Source: a virus. Taken from it: DNA of 50,509 nt. The notes below the pieces were generated by a model. That model saw only the letters and a list, made by a program, of their open reading frames with translations, was not told the origin of the DNA and searched no databases. Shown here piece by piece: positions 8,006-16,903 of the stretch (position 1 is its first letter; each line of letters opens with the position of its first letter). Location: positions 1-50,509 of IMG/VR virus record IMGVR_UViG_3300021959_000071, one strand, 5' to 3'. Position numbers and translations under genes: made by a program.

Positions 8006-8824
8006 ATGAGTATTCTTAACGCTGCCGGTAAATTTCTACAAGGTGTAAAAAGTGTAACACAGGGTAACCTAGGTGGTTCACTCGGGCAACCGAATGTGCA
8101 GCTATTCGGTACTAATATACCAGGGATACCGTTAGTTAGTTTTAGAGATTCATTCATAAAATCGATGGAGTCCTGGATAGGTGCTATCCCACTAAGAACG
8201 CAGTATATTATATTTTTCGACCGCTTCCCTAGCGGACTGAAAACTAGTATGTTACAGAGCCTTGAACCTGTTCAGGGAGATAAGAAGGGATTTGATATTG
8301 ATAGAGCGAGAGCAGTATTAACATCTTATCCGTTTCAAGGTATTAATGGGTGTATGTTTGCTCAAGGTGCCTCTATACCTGATGATACATTTGAGGTTAA
8401 TCACGCTACGATAACTAACAATAGAGGTTTTATTCCAGGTCCCGTTAGCAGCGGTAGATCTAACTTCTCTCCACTTACCCTAAACTTCAGAGAGACAAAT
8501 ACATCGTTTGTTGATAGTTTGGTTAGACCTTGGGTCATCTTGGGAGCACATGCAGGTATGGTTGCTAGACCTGAAGATTCAGACCTAAACGTTAAAACTA
8601 ATGCAACAATAGTACAGTATACAAGATCATTTCAAAAACTGTCACAGATACCTAGAAAGGTTTGGCGGTTTTATAATTGCGTGCCCATGAGTGTAGATAG
8701 CAGGAATTTATCATATGATGCTGAAGCACTAGAGACATATAATACTAAATGGGCATATACTCACTATACAGTCGAGGACAATTTATACTTGCCATTACCT
8801 GACTTGATTGATAAATTATTTTAA
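8006..8824 (+). CDS. Tail-tube-fold baseplate protein (gp48/gp54 class)
   Basis: Probably a baseplate or tube-initiation protein. The 272-aa product has an N-terminal helix-rich linker, then 'LRTQYIIFFDRFP' (about residues 65-77), a cysteine-containing 'QGINGCMFAQGASIPDDTFE' segment and 'SNFSPLTLNFRETNTSFVD', the strand pattern expected of proteins that copy the tube fold in the baseplate. It ends with 'YLPLPDLIDKLF'. The ATG is set by the late box at 7991-7998. The stop overlaps the next ATG by one base, so translation is coupled to a gp26-like gene. It could be a gp54-type tube initiator or an additional hub protein; the family call is inference from fold pattern and position. Confidence 0.5.
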   Translation: MSILNAAGKFLQGVKSVTQGNLGGSLGQPNVQLFGTNIPGIPLVSFRDSFIKSMESWIGAIPLRTQYIIFFDRFPSGLKTSMLQSLEPVQGDKKGFDIDRARAVLTSYPFQGINGCMFAQGASIPDDTFEVNHATITNNRGFIPGPVSSGRSNFSPLTLNFRETNTSFVDSLVRPWVILGAHAGMVARPEDSDLNVKTNATIVQYTRSFQKLSQIPRKVWRFYNCVPMSVDSRNLSYDAEALETYNTKWAYTHYTVEDNLYLPLPDLIDKLF

Positions 8825-9597
8825 TGGTCTCAAGTCAACTATCGATACCTCTTAAGAGAGGCCTGGTATTCTTTAAGGAATTATCATATCTAGAATATAA
8901 GAATGTATGTAAAATGCTACTTTCTAGTGATACTGCTGAGGTCAATAATTGCTTCGAATCAATCACTCAACGTATATCATCGAGTTATGATCTCAATATT
9001 ATCGATAAATTTGAAGCATTAATATATATCAGAAACTCTATACTAGGTAATGATATAGCACTCGCTTATGATAATAGAAGTATCAATTTTTCGCTAAAAG
9101 ACCAATGCATAGGTATGTTTCACGAGGATACTTTCGAATATGGGGGGTGTAAATTCAGAACACCTGAGTATTTTTATAATAAGGGTATTACAGCTACTGT
9201 AGCAGATTACCTATATGAAGTAAATGGTAATAGTTTAGACGGATTTTCAATACATGAAAAAACCTTAATATTAAATGAAACAGACATACATATTACAAAG
9301 GTTGTAAATATTATAAACGAAATTAAAGGTAAAAGTAGCATCGCTATTCTAGATGGCGGAGCAGAAATTAATGTGTATGATACTTCGATACTACAATTTC
9401 TTAGAGAAATTTTTAGTAGTGATTTAATGGAGCTGTATGAATTTGAGTATAATATAACACAACGATTAAATTTAAAAGGTGCTGACCTACTACATTATAC
9501 ATTACCAGAACTTAAGATTAATTTAAATTTCTATAGTAAGGAGCAGGTAGAAAAAGCTGAAGCTGAAAACAGTAGAAATCCTGATACCGGTGAGTAA
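8824..9597 (+). CDS. Baseplate hub protein, gp26-like
   Basis: Resembles the T4 baseplate gp26 family of hub assembly proteins. The first 45 residues follow the family pattern: a short strand with 'IPLKRGLVFFKELSYLEYKN' leading into helices, then a central beta region with 'FRTPEYFYNKGITATVADYL' and a helical C-terminus. Length 257 aa compares with 208 in T4 gp26. It overlaps the upstream stop by one base and is followed by a second gene of similar architecture (9606). The C-terminal tail is Lys/Glu-rich. Located just before the tape measure gene as in T4 relatives. Moderate confidence; an unrelated baseplate chaperone is possible. Confidence 0.5.
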   Translation: MVSSQLSIPLKRGLVFFKELSYLEYKNVCKMLLSSDTAEVNNCFESITQRISSSYDLNIIDKFEALIYIRNSILGNDIALAYDNRSINFSLKDQCIGMFHEDTFEYGGCKFRTPEYFYNKGITATVADYLYEVNGNSLDGFSIHEKTLILNETDIHITKVVNIINEIKGKSSIAILDGGAEINVYDTSILQFLREIFSSDLMELYEFEYNITQRLNLKGADLLHYTLPELKINLNFYSKEQVEKAEAENSRNPDTGE

Positions 9598-9600
9598 ATA
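9593..9600 (+). promoter_or_regulatory. Late promoter AGTAAATA
   Basis: Overlaps the stop codon of the upstream gene; last A exactly 6 nt before the ATG at 9606. Confidence 0.65.
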
Positions 9601-9605
9601 TTAAT

Positions 9606-10349
9606 ATGTCCGATGTAAATAGTATTATTCAAGAGCTTAAAAAAGCTAAAAAAGTTATAAGTGTATTCTCACCTACACTCAAAAACGATATCGATATCTC
9701 ACCTATTACACTGGCTCAGCAATCTAAAATCATTGAAACTGTAGCGAATATTACATCTAGCGCTAGCAGTCCCGTTTTAGCTATCTTAGAATTTAACAAC
9801 GTGATGTACTCTATTCTTAAAAAGAATATTAAGGAATATCAGCCCGTATTTAGTACTATTGACCGTACTAACTTTATGCTCGCGCTTAAAGGGTATATTG
9901 ATAATATTGTTACAAGTAGTGATAATATAGAGTTCAATATTAAGAAGATGCTCGAGAGAAACGAAAGTGTTGAATTAGAAGTCGGGCCTGAGAGCGCTAC
10001 TGTCGAAGATATTACATTTCACCTCTCACCACCTACAATGGACGATGACCATATTGTTAACAGCCTTGTTCTACGTAAATATAGAAATAACTCATCCGGT
10101 AAGACTCTTTTGAGTGATGTTTATCATTTTGAATCATTGAAATTTATTAAAGCTATCTCTATTGGTGATGAGACACTCCAAGTTAGGAAAGATACCAAGA
10201 GCCTAGACATTATTAAAGAGCTCGATACAGTGCAATTACGACCTGTATATGAGTATATTGCTAAGGTCAGAGCCGCTGAAGAGGTGTTAACTAATCACCT
10301 CACTGCTGATGAGCAGCTGGATATTACCCCAGACTTATTTATATCGTAG
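9606..10349 (+). CDS. Second gp26-like baseplate hub/chaperone protein
   Basis: A 247-aa protein with the same plan as its neighbour at 8824: a short strand 'VFSPTLKNDIDISPITLAQQ' near residues 19-38 feeding a helical region, a middle beta portion with 'VEDITFHLSPPTMDDDHIVN', and a helical C-terminus. The N-terminal 'P-x-L-K...I-x-P-I-x-x-x-Q' pattern is the one I associate with T4-type gp26 proteins. It has its own exactly spaced late promoter. Tandem gp26-like genes may reflect duplication and specialisation of the hub. The family name is inferred. Confidence 0.45.
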   Translation: MSDVNSIIQELKKAKKVISVFSPTLKNDIDISPITLAQQSKIIETVANITSSASSPVLAILEFNNVMYSILKKNIKEYQPVFSTIDRTNFMLALKGYIDNIVTSSDNIEFNIKKMLERNESVELEVGPESATVEDITFHLSPPTMDDDHIVNSLVLRKYRNNSSGKTLLSDVYHFESLKFIKAISIGDETLQVRKDTKSLDIIKELDTVQLRPVYEYIAKVRAAEEVLTNHLTADEQLDITPDLFIS

Positions 10350-10356
10350 TGTAGGG

Positions 10357-10364
10357 TATAAATA
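10357..10364 (+). promoter_or_regulatory. Late promoter TATAAATA (tape measure)
   Basis: Perfect consensus, last A 6 nt before the A of the ATG at 10370; leaderless message predicted. Confidence 0.82.
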
Positions 10365-10369
10365 TATGT

Positions 10370-12193
10370 ATGGCAGACCCTACTATTGCAGAAGCAATCT
10401 CTATACTAACTAAGGTATCAGCTGATACGGCGAATAAATTGAAATCCTTGGAAAAGGAGATTCGCTCATCTATCTCTGGTAAAGGCACTCCTGATCGTTC
10501 ACGAGGCTCTACTGAACCACGTGTCCCGCGTGAAATTGTAGAAAAGGCTGATGATGTTGTAGTTACTAATTTTGGCCCAGAAGCCGAGGCCGACCTTGCT
10601 GCTGCTTTTGGGCGTGAGACTGAACGTGTTCTCGAAAAACAGAAGAAGACGGATCCTCCTGACCTAAAGCAGTTATTAATGATGGCAGGTCTCGGTGCAG
10701 CAATGGCTGCACTGTTCGAGGGTGAAGGTTTCACAGGTCTAGTCCAAGGTTTACAGAATGTCTATAGGCGACTCGATAGGTTTGCTACAAGAGCTGGAAG
10801 GGTCCTAAGAAGAGTAGGAGGCCGGATATCTCGATTCGCAAGCCAGGTAGGTAGAAGAGCTTCATCGGCACTAAGAAGAGCAGGTCGAGCGATAAGTAGG
10901 TCCGTTTCGGCCATGAGGCAACAAGCGCGTAGGCTGGTCAGCCGTATAGGCAGTAAGCTTAGAAGCGTTGCATCTAGCGTTAGAAATGGTATAAGTAGAT
11001 CTATGTCAAGGGTCCGGCGTATAGTTGGATCTATATCAACACAAGGAATAAGAGGAACCTTCTCCAGGATTTCTAGTAGATTATCTAGTTTTGGAAAATC
11101 TATAACGGAGGGAATGGAAGCGGCTAAGAAAAAAGTAGCTGATATGGCTCGGAAGGTCACCCAATCCGCACCCGTTAAGGCTACGAAACGCGCGGCTTCC
11201 AGAGCCGCCAGCTTTGCCGGCAACTTGTTTTCCAAGGCCAAGGGTGCTGTTACGAAAGCGAAGAACGTTGCGATCAGTGCTGGAAAGAGCGCGGCCGGCG
11301 TCGCTGCCAGGGGCGCCCGAGCGGCTGGAAGAGCCGCGGCCGCGACTGGCGGAGCATTGAAAGGTGCAGCTTCTAAGGCGGTCCAATATACAAAGAGTAA
11401 GGTTTTAAAGCCACTAACTACTGCTATGAAAAAAGTTAAACCGCTGAAACTGTTAAAAGGGCTTTTAAAGAGCCCTCTTTTAGCGCCCATACTCGAGAGT
11501 TTTTTCACATATAAAGATGTAGAAGAGTTGGTAGCGCAAGAGGCTGCCGGTGAAATTAATGAGGCTGAGTTGAATCAAAAGGTCGGTACGAGGTTAATTA
11601 AAGCAGTAACTGGTGTCATAGGAGGTGCCGCGGGCGCCTCGCTTGGATTTGCTATTGGATCAGGAATCCCAGTAGCAGGCAATATAGTTGGTGCTATTGT
11701 TGGTGGTGTATTAGGTGACGTAGGTGGTAGGCTTATAGGTGGTCTTATTGCAGACAAGTTGGGTGATAAAGCTTCAATATTAGGAGAACGAGCATTAAAA
11801 TCAAAAATGTTTAACCACCTGGGGCAACCAGTAATTGGTGAACCACTCGCACAAATCGATGATGGTATTATCTTTAGCCAGGACGGCCGTGTATTAGCTC
11901 AAGCAAATCCGAGTGATACAATATACGCTATGAAAGAGGGCGGACCGCTACTAACAACCCTAGCATCCGGCTTCGAAAGTAATGGTAAAATATTAATAAA
12001 TCTACATGAAATGCATACTGAACACATGACCACTCAAATTGAATTAGATGAGGAGCGCAATAGCTTATTACTGGAGCTCGGAAAATTACTTTACGCTTCA
12101 TTAGATCTTGATTCTAAGGGTGGTGGTACTTTAAGCCCCAGCATGCTGAAATTTGCAGGCAATTCTATAGCAGATATCAGATCATTTTACTAA
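10370..12193 (+). CDS. Tail tape measure protein (gp29-like)
   Basis: Likely the ruler that sets tail length, packed inside the tube. The 607 aa is close to T4 gp29 (590), and the gene sits between gp26-like and tube-cap-like genes as in T4. Domains: N-terminal helices (1-90), a very long Arg/Lys/Ala/Ser-rich helical region (about 125-360) that is strongly basic, a glycine-rich hydrophobic segment (about 415-470, 'GVIGGAAGASLGFAIGSG...') with membrane-insertion character, and a folded C-terminus. Bases 11160-11360 are much richer in G and C than the surroundings because of Ala/Arg/Gly codons. Tape measures of this type could be ejected and insert in the host membrane; that role is inference. 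Confidence 0.7.
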   Translation: MADPTIAEAISILTKVSADTANKLKSLEKEIRSSISGKGTPDRSRGSTEPRVPREIVEKADDVVVTNFGPEAEADLAAAFGRETERVLEKQKKTDPPDLKQLLMMAGLGAAMAALFEGEGFTGLVQGLQNVYRRLDRFATRAGRVLRRVGGRISRFASQVGRRASSALRRAGRAISRSVSAMRQQARRLVSRIGSKLRSVASSVRNGISRSMSRVRRIVGSISTQGIRGTFSRISSRLSSFGKSITEGMEAAKKKVADMARKVTQSAPVKATKRAASRAASFAGNLFSKAKGAVTKAKNVAISAGKSAAGVAARGARAAGRAAAATGGALKGAASKAVQYTKSKVLKPLTTAMKKVKPLKLLKGLLKSPLLAPILESFFTYKDVEELVAQEAAGEINEAELNQKVGTRLIKAVTGVIGGAAGASLGFAIGSGIPVAGNIVGAIVGGVLGDVGGRLIGGLIADKLGDKASILGERALKSKMFNHLGQPVIGEPLAQIDDGIIFSQDGRVLAQANPSDTIYAMKEGGPLLTTLASGFESNGKILINLHEMHTEHMTTQIELDEERNSLLLELGKLLYASLDLDSKGGGTLSPSMLKFAGNSIADIRSFY

Positions 12194-12229
12194 CTTCACC
12201 AGCTTAGTATATGGTAAATATACATGCAA

Positions 12230-12237
12230 TATAAATA
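12230..12237 (+). promoter_or_regulatory. Late promoter TATAAATA
   Basis: Perfect consensus 7 nt before the ATG at 12244, so the leader is 0-1 nt. Confidence 0.8.
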
Positions 12238-12243
12238 TATATA

Positions 12244-13581
12244 ATGAACTTATGGCACCTTAAAATAGGGAACACCCCAACGTTACCTATACTGGAGAGA
12301 TCGGGTGGTGGTATCACCGCATCCGGCGGCGACCTAACTGACCTAACTAATCTCGCAGGATACACTGATGGTGCAATGGCCGATCCAATTAATGTCGTAG
12401 ATGATTTCCGATGGACTGTAAGCCCAGGTGGTTCGAGGTCTGATGTGCCGCGGTTACACATAACTGAGAAGAGAATTAAGCTCAACTCCACAGTTACAAA
12501 CCTCGCGTATAGTGCAACTGCTGCAGTTGATAGTATCGGAACTGCGGTTCAGACAGCAGGCGGTTTAGTCGGAGCTGTAGCCGGCAAGGCTGGTGTCCAG
12601 AGCGTACAAAAGTTTATTGATGAAGGGTCGCAAAAACTTAAAGCGCTGGAGAGAAAACTCCAACAGGAGGTTCTAAATACCGGCGGCTTCCAAACCTCTG
12701 AAAACCCAGCTCTTCAACCATATGATGGCTTGTATAGCCTTGAAAACACTGGATTCAGTTACTACTTTCCATATCTCGATGATCAATATAATTCGATTTC
12801 TAACAACTTCGGAGAATCTAGCGAAGGGTTTGTAGCACCACTAGCTAATAAAGCGTCTGCCCTCGCTGCGGGTGTCGCTGGCGTAGCGAATATAGTAAAG
12901 CCAGGTACTTATATTGAAAAGGCTAAGCAATTTACTATGGGCGACACAGGTAGGACCTTAACTTTTTCATTACCTCTACTTAATACCATATCTATTGATG
13001 ATATATCTAGAAACTGGCAGTTGTTATTCGGTTTAATCTACCAGAATACCCCCGGTAGAATTAGTAAGAGTATAATTGATCAACCAGTATTATATGAGAT
13101 ACGCCTCCCCGGGGTAGCATACATGCCCTATGCTTATATCTCCAAATTAGACGTAAAATTTATTGGTTCGCGTAGAAACATGAGGATACAGGTACCTATA
13201 CAGTCACCTGGATCAGATGTTTCTACGACTTCTATTGAGACAGTAATTCCTGACGCGTACCAGCTCGATATTTCTGTAACTGGTTTAAATGCTGAGACGA
13301 GAAACTTTTTATATGCTAATATATCTGATTCAAAATTGACTGTAACCTCTCCTCGCCCGTTTACAGAGGCTGAGCTCGATGCAACATCACCACCATATCT
13401 ACTACCCACTAATCGTGGAGATGGGTTTGAAGGACCTGGTGTACTACCGAGTCCACCTACACAAATTACAGCGGATGGAATCTTTGCAGAATTCATTGAC
13501 CCCCCTACACAAATTACAGCGGATGGAATCTCATTGAATCCTAGTGGTTTTAACCCAGTAGAGGTACCTGCACAACCCTAA
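12244..13581 (+). CDS. Baseplate tail tube cap (gp48-like)
   Basis: Probable baseplate protein that caps the tape measure and starts tube assembly. The 445-aa product has an N-terminal strand 'MNLWHLKIGN', an Ala/Gly-rich middle, then a tube-fold-like region: 'YIEKAKQFTMGDTGRTLTFS', 'NWQLLFGLIYQNTPGRISKS', 'YEIRLPGVAYMPYAYISKLD', 'RRNMRIQVPI' and 'VIPDAYQLDISVTGL'. Location right after the tape measure matches the T4 order 29-48-54. The C-terminus is proline-rich and contains two copies of 'PPTQITADGI' encoded by a 28-bp DNA repeat. gp48 versus gp54 cannot be decided here. Confidence 0.6.
   Translation: MNLWHLKIGNTPTLPILERSGGGITASGGDLTDLTNLAGYTDGAMADPINVVDDFRWTVSPGGSRSDVPRLHITEKRIKLNSTVTNLAYSATAAVDSIGTAVQTAGGLVGAVAGKAGVQSVQKFIDEGSQKLKALERKLQQEVLNTGGFQTSENPALQPYDGLYSLENTGFSYYFPYLDDQYNSISNNFGESSEGFVAPLANKASALAAGVAGVANIVKPGTYIEKAKQFTMGDTGRTLTFSLPLLNTISIDDISRNWQLLFGLIYQNTPGRISKSIIDQPVLYEIRLPGVAYMPYAYISKLDVKFIGSRRNMRIQVPIQSPGSDVSTTSIETVIPDAYQLDISVTGLNAETRNFLYANISDSKLTVTSPRPFTEAELDATSPPYLLPTNRGDGFEGPGVLPSPPTQITADGIFAEFIDPPTQITADGISLNPSGFNPVEVPAQP
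13456..13531. repeat. 28-bp direct repeat at gene 3' end
   Basis: Bases 13456-13483 and 13504-13531 are identical and in frame (48 bp apart). They encode repeated PPTQITADGI-type peptides in the flexible tail of the tube-cap-like protein. Confidence 0.85.
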
Positions 13582-13593
13582 GCCTAGTTAAAT

Positions 13594-13625
13594 ACCGGGA
13601 ATAGGTGATATAAGAGTTACCCGGT
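13594..13625. other. Hairpin abutting a late promoter
   Basis: ACCGGG (13594-13599) can pair with CCCGGT (13620-13625) across a 20-base loop; the right arm touches the TATAAATA box at 13626. There is no T run, so it may be a processing or weak termination signal, or chance. Confidence 0.35.
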
Positions 13626-13633
13626 TATAAATA
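13626..13633 (+). promoter_or_regulatory. Late promoter TATAAATA
   Basis: Perfect consensus, last A exactly 6 nt before the ATG at 13639. Confidence 0.82.
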
Positions 13634-13638
13634 TTAGT

Positions 13639-14007
13639 ATGACCGACTTAGGTAAATTTCAAGAGGGTATTACTGATTTAGATGTACTTGAACAGTACAG
13701 GTATGAGAATATCTTTAAGGTGTACGAAACCGGTGATAAAGATTTCTTCTACTATAATATACTAAAAAAAATACGATTACCTGATGATATCGATAATAAC
13801 CTACTCAATACTGTAGCATATAATAGTGCACTACCAGTCACAACACTGAGCTATAGAATATATGGTACTACATACCTATGGTGGTTGATTATGGTGGTGA
13901 ATAATATCTCAAATCCTGTAAAGATAGCAGGCGGTACACGGATAAGATATATTAAAAAGCAATACCTGAAGCCTGTCATAGATAGTTTAAAACAGCAATT
14001 GCAGTAA
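13639..14007 (+). CDS. Baseplate wedge subunit (gp53-like)
   Basis: Small wedge protein of the inner baseplate. Residues 72-93 contain the diagnostic 'YRIYGTTYLWWLIMVVNN' block (tyrosine-glycine-threonine, paired tryptophans, hydrophobic helix, then N-x-I-x-x-P), which resembles a LysM-like core found in T4 gp53 and related wedge proteins. At 122 aa it is shorter than T4 gp53 (196). It has a leaderless late promoter, and its stop overlaps the next start by one base, indicating coupled synthesis with the hub protein. Confidence 0.72.
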   Translation: MTDLGKFQEGITDLDVLEQYRYENIFKVYETGDKDFFYYNILKKIRLPDDIDNNLLNTVAYNSALPVTTLSYRIYGTTYLWWLIMVVNNISNPVKIAGGTRIRYIKKQYLKPVIDSLKQQLQ

Positions 14008-15548
14008 TGAGATATAACTTTGATACCTACTACGAGGAGAGATTTAGCTCTATTATAGATACGCAGAAGTATCTATTTAAAGTAACTTTGTTTAACCCAG
14101 AAGGGGATATGGTTACTCTTACTAAAAGAGAGGTTATAGAGCTTAAGCTCATCGACAATCTACGAGACCCATGGGTAAGAGGCTCTATAGCTCTCGATAA
14201 TACGGAGGCTGCTCTAGAGAGATTTGTAACTGACCCTGCTGAGCGTGAGTTTCGCCCTGAGATTGAACCGTTAAAAGGCTACACCTACCGTGGAGATGGT
14301 AGAGATTTTATTCAGATTGAGATCATACCTCTAGATGATGGTCCATTATCAGAGTTTACAAATAATGATGAAAGCTTTAACACATTATTTGGTCTCAGGT
14401 ATATTTTTAGTATAAAGCAAGGTAGTAGTACCACTATTAATGGTACAGACTGTAAGCTTTTTAATATCGGTGATGTAGATGAGGAGATCTTAAAGGAGAA
14501 GAAAGCATTTTTCTCAACTGGTAAGCTAGCTTCACCCGGGGGAGTAGAAGCAGCGCAATCTAATAATGAAGATAGATATGCTACCACGGGTCAGAGTATA
14601 AAGGCTATACTATCTGATACAATAGGTGAACAGGGTAATATTATTGATGATTCGAGTTTCGAAGACGGTGCATCTAAGCTATTCTACTCATCACCTATTA
14701 ATAATACGGCTTATGACGACATACAATACCTCTTAGAACGCCATGTAAGCGATGGTGCATCAAATGACTTCTCGTTTTTAAAAAAATCCAACTTCACAGG
14801 TGAATACACTTTACGGAGCGCGGAGAGTATGTATGCTCAGGCATTTCAAAAAAGCAGAAACGTAGGTGGTGAGCTATTTACTGAGAACTTTACCATTAAC
14901 GGGTTAAACGGTAGTGATTCAACCGTAATTGAACCATCTAAAAAAGTACCGGCCGGTGCTCCAGAGTTTGGTAGTAAGGGTGATATACTGAGTTATAATT
15001 TTTTTGATACCGACGGCGAGCAGTACAAGAAGGATATTAAGACTCAGGTTGTCAATTCATATGATTTTAAAAATAAGAAATTTAATATAGAGGTCAAGGA
15101 TAGTAACGCTACCACAGTACGTGATAAGTTTAGCGATATATATGTGAGCCCACTCAAAGGCGAAAATAACAAGCCCTTTCCTAACCTACCATTGACAAAT
15201 TCGCAAAAAGAAAATCAGACATTTGATTCAAATTTTTCTGAATATGGTGAGTCTCCGGAGATTAGAAAGGCATACGGTGTCAATAAACTATTAAAGTCAA
15301 GTCTGTTTTCTAATATGGCTATAGAGATTATTATTAAAGGTCAGCTTTTTAGGAAAACGGGGACTTTCTTCTCCGTCGATAGGGAAGGAGCGTATATTGA
15401 GAATCAATACGATAGTAAGGTATTAGGCATGTACCTATTAACAGAGATAGAGCATCAATTCATTGATGATGCAACCTATATTCAACGAATTGTCGGCATA
15501 AAAACCAATCACTTTAATAACCCTAACTTCGAAGAGAATATAACGTAA
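14007..15548 (+). CDS. Baseplate hub protein (gp27-like)
   Basis: Likely the hub subunit connecting tail tube and spike. The 513-aa sequence contains, in order, 'RFSSIIDTQKYLFKVTLFN', 'VIELKLIDNLRDPWVRGSI' (about residues 44-62), a beta-rich region, 'GQSIKAILSDTIGEQ', and a central 'NNTAYDDIQYLLERHVSDG' followed by 'DFSFLKKSNFTGEYTLRS'. This order agrees with what I recall of T4-type gp27 homologues in aquatic phages. T4 gp27 is 391 aa, so this version is extended. One-base overlaps with both neighbours make a compact three-gene operon. No lysozyme-like gp5 is visible in the window. Confidence 0.58.
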   Translation: MRYNFDTYYEERFSSIIDTQKYLFKVTLFNPEGDMVTLTKREVIELKLIDNLRDPWVRGSIALDNTEAALERFVTDPAEREFRPEIEPLKGYTYRGDGRDFIQIEIIPLDDGPLSEFTNNDESFNTLFGLRYIFSIKQGSSTTINGTDCKLFNIGDVDEEILKEKKAFFSTGKLASPGGVEAAQSNNEDRYATTGQSIKAILSDTIGEQGNIIDDSSFEDGASKLFYSSPINNTAYDDIQYLLERHVSDGASNDFSFLKKSNFTGEYTLRSAESMYAQAFQKSRNVGGELFTENFTINGLNGSDSTVIEPSKKVPAGAPEFGSKGDILSYNFFDTDGEQYKKDIKTQVVNSYDFKNKKFNIEVKDSNATTVRDKFSDIYVSPLKGENNKPFPNLPLTNSQKENQTFDSNFSEYGESPEIRKAYGVNKLLKSSLFSNMAIEIIIKGQLFRKTGTFFSVDREGAYIENQYDSKVLGMYLLTEIEHQFIDDATYIQRIVGIKTNHFNNPNFEENIT

Positions 15549-16417
15549 TGAGTAATCAAGTTTCCTTAACGCCCGAATACTTAGGAATGGTACAGCAAAC
15601 CAGTACCGATTTTTATGAATCAAATAACTCCCTATTTGAGAGTTTTCAAGAATTCCTAGATGAGCTAGGTACATGTATAGATTTAGAAAAGGCTAAGAGT
15701 AGCCAGGATATTGTACAGAGTATTAGTAACGTGTACATGGAGTTAAATAACACGAAACTTGATAACTATAACGAGCAATTTCAATTGTACTTTATCGAGA
15801 AATATCAAAGCCTCTTGACATCTGTTAAGGATTTTATTACTGATAGCTTGGGCGCGAATAATGTATATTTGATAGCCTTTAGTGATGATATAGGTAACAT
15901 TGCTAATCAAACTAGTGTAATTGATAACAGTACGTCACCTTTTTTTGACACGTACGATACTTTTTTTAACTACCCTAATAGTCTCCCCGCTTCACTTTAC
16001 AATAAAGTATCACAAACACAGTTAGATAACAATATAAGATTATCCGTATACACTGACGCTTTAATGAAAACAAACCTTAAAGGTCTACAGACATCTACAG
16101 ATGCAAATATTGCGCTCTCAGCGCATGGTGATAATCTAGTTAATGATAATCTTTATATAGATCGGTTATTCTTACTAAAGGACCCAGTAAATGCTAAGAT
16201 TAAAACTCTTCTTAAAAATATGGCTGACTTTATTAACTTCTTTAAAGAGGTTAACTGGCAGGATAGAGATATAAGCAGAGTTAGTATAGATCTAGCTTAT
16301 AGTACAACAGTTGAAGGTGTATCGACGACACTAGACATGTTAAAGAACAAAATAGAAGCTGGGGATAGTGCGAGTGAGTCGAACCTAGATGATAGGTACG
16401 ACGCAACCGGAGCTTAG
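15548..16417 (+). CDS. Virion-associated hypothetical protein (289 aa)
   Basis: Not recognised. The protein is helical, acidic and rich in Asn, Asp and Ser, with probable coiled segments in residues 20-110 and 185-270; there is no membrane helix. It is the last gene of the gp53-like/gp27-like operon, sharing one base with the previous stop. Its 3' end overlaps the convergent small-terminase-like gene by 4 nt. A baseplate or hub-assembly role is suggested by operon position only. Confidence 0.6.
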   Translation: MSNQVSLTPEYLGMVQQTSTDFYESNNSLFESFQEFLDELGTCIDLEKAKSSQDIVQSISNVYMELNNTKLDNYNEQFQLYFIEKYQSLLTSVKDFITDSLGANNVYLIAFSDDIGNIANQTSVIDNSTSPFFDTYDTFFNYPNSLPASLYNKVSQTQLDNNIRLSVYTDALMKTNLKGLQTSTDANIALSAHGDNLVNDNLYIDRLFLLKDPVNAKIKTLLKNMADFINFFKEVNWQDRDISRVSIDLAYSTTVEGVSTTLDMLKNKIEAGDSASESNLDDRYDATGA

Positions 16418-16890
16418 TCTCGTGTTGTAATAGATTCTACATCTTCAACAATATCTGCCTCAAGAATTAGTTTCGACATTAATTCCTCCCTGTTCAGTAG
16501 TAGCTTATGGTCCTGATCAGTCTGCTGTAATACCTTTTTACTTTCAATATCTAATGTCTTTATAAAGACAGCATTCTTATTCTTCTCATTCGATATGTGC
16601 ATCTTCTGCAGACTATCTAGTGCCGTTGATGACGATGATATTAATTTAGCAAGTGCTTCAACGTCTCTACTATCTGGAGCTGCAGAAACATATTCACCTA
16701 TTTCGTCAATATATGACATACTATCCTTAATTAGCTTACCGGTATTATTTAAAATAAAAGCTTCAATGTCATCTTTATCGAGCGTAAATTCTTCTTTTTG
16801 GTCAGAGGTAGCCTTTACTTTGATATCACCTTTCGCTTTGAGAGCATCTAGTAAATCATTGACATCTGGATTAGTTTCCTCGTTCGACAT
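16414..16890 (-). CDS. Terminase small subunit-like (gp16-like)
   Basis: Probable DNA-recognition subunit of the packaging machine. The 158-aa product is helical and has the T4 gp16-like middle: a helix 'LIKDSMSYIDEIGEYVSAAP', then 'SRDVEALAKLISSSSTALDS' and 'LQKMHISNEKNKNAVF' (roughly residues 56-110), consistent with the coiled-coil oligomerisation domain; N and C termini are acidic. T4 gp16 is 164 aa. The start is set at 16890 because the late box at 16896-16903 predicts +1 exactly there; an ATG at 16923 lies upstream of the promoter. It is unusual that this gene is about 12 kb from the large subunit and on the opposite strand. Confidence 0.58.
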   Translation of the reverse strand: MSNEETNPDVNDLLDALKAKGDIKVKATSDQKEEFTLDKDDIEAFILNNTGKLIKDSMSYIDEIGEYVSAAPDSRDVEALAKLISSSSTALDSLQKMHISNEKNKNAVFIKTLDIESKKVLQQTDQDHKLLLNREELMSKLILEADIVEDVESITTRD

Positions 16891-16895
16891 AAAAA

Positions 16896-16903
16896 TATTT
16901 AAT
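16896..16903 (-). promoter_or_regulatory. Late promoter ATTAAATA
   Basis: Minus-strand box with last A 6 nt before the A of the ATG at 16890; used to choose that start. Confidence 0.72.

Noticed and set aside
10762-11508. Long antisense frame across the tape measure
   Set aside because: It exists because GC-rich Ala/Arg codons leave few stops on the other strand; no promoter or domain supports it.
12204-12491. Minus-strand frame at the start of the tube-cap gene
   Set aside because: Antisense to a well-supported gene with a perfect late promoter; no features of its own.
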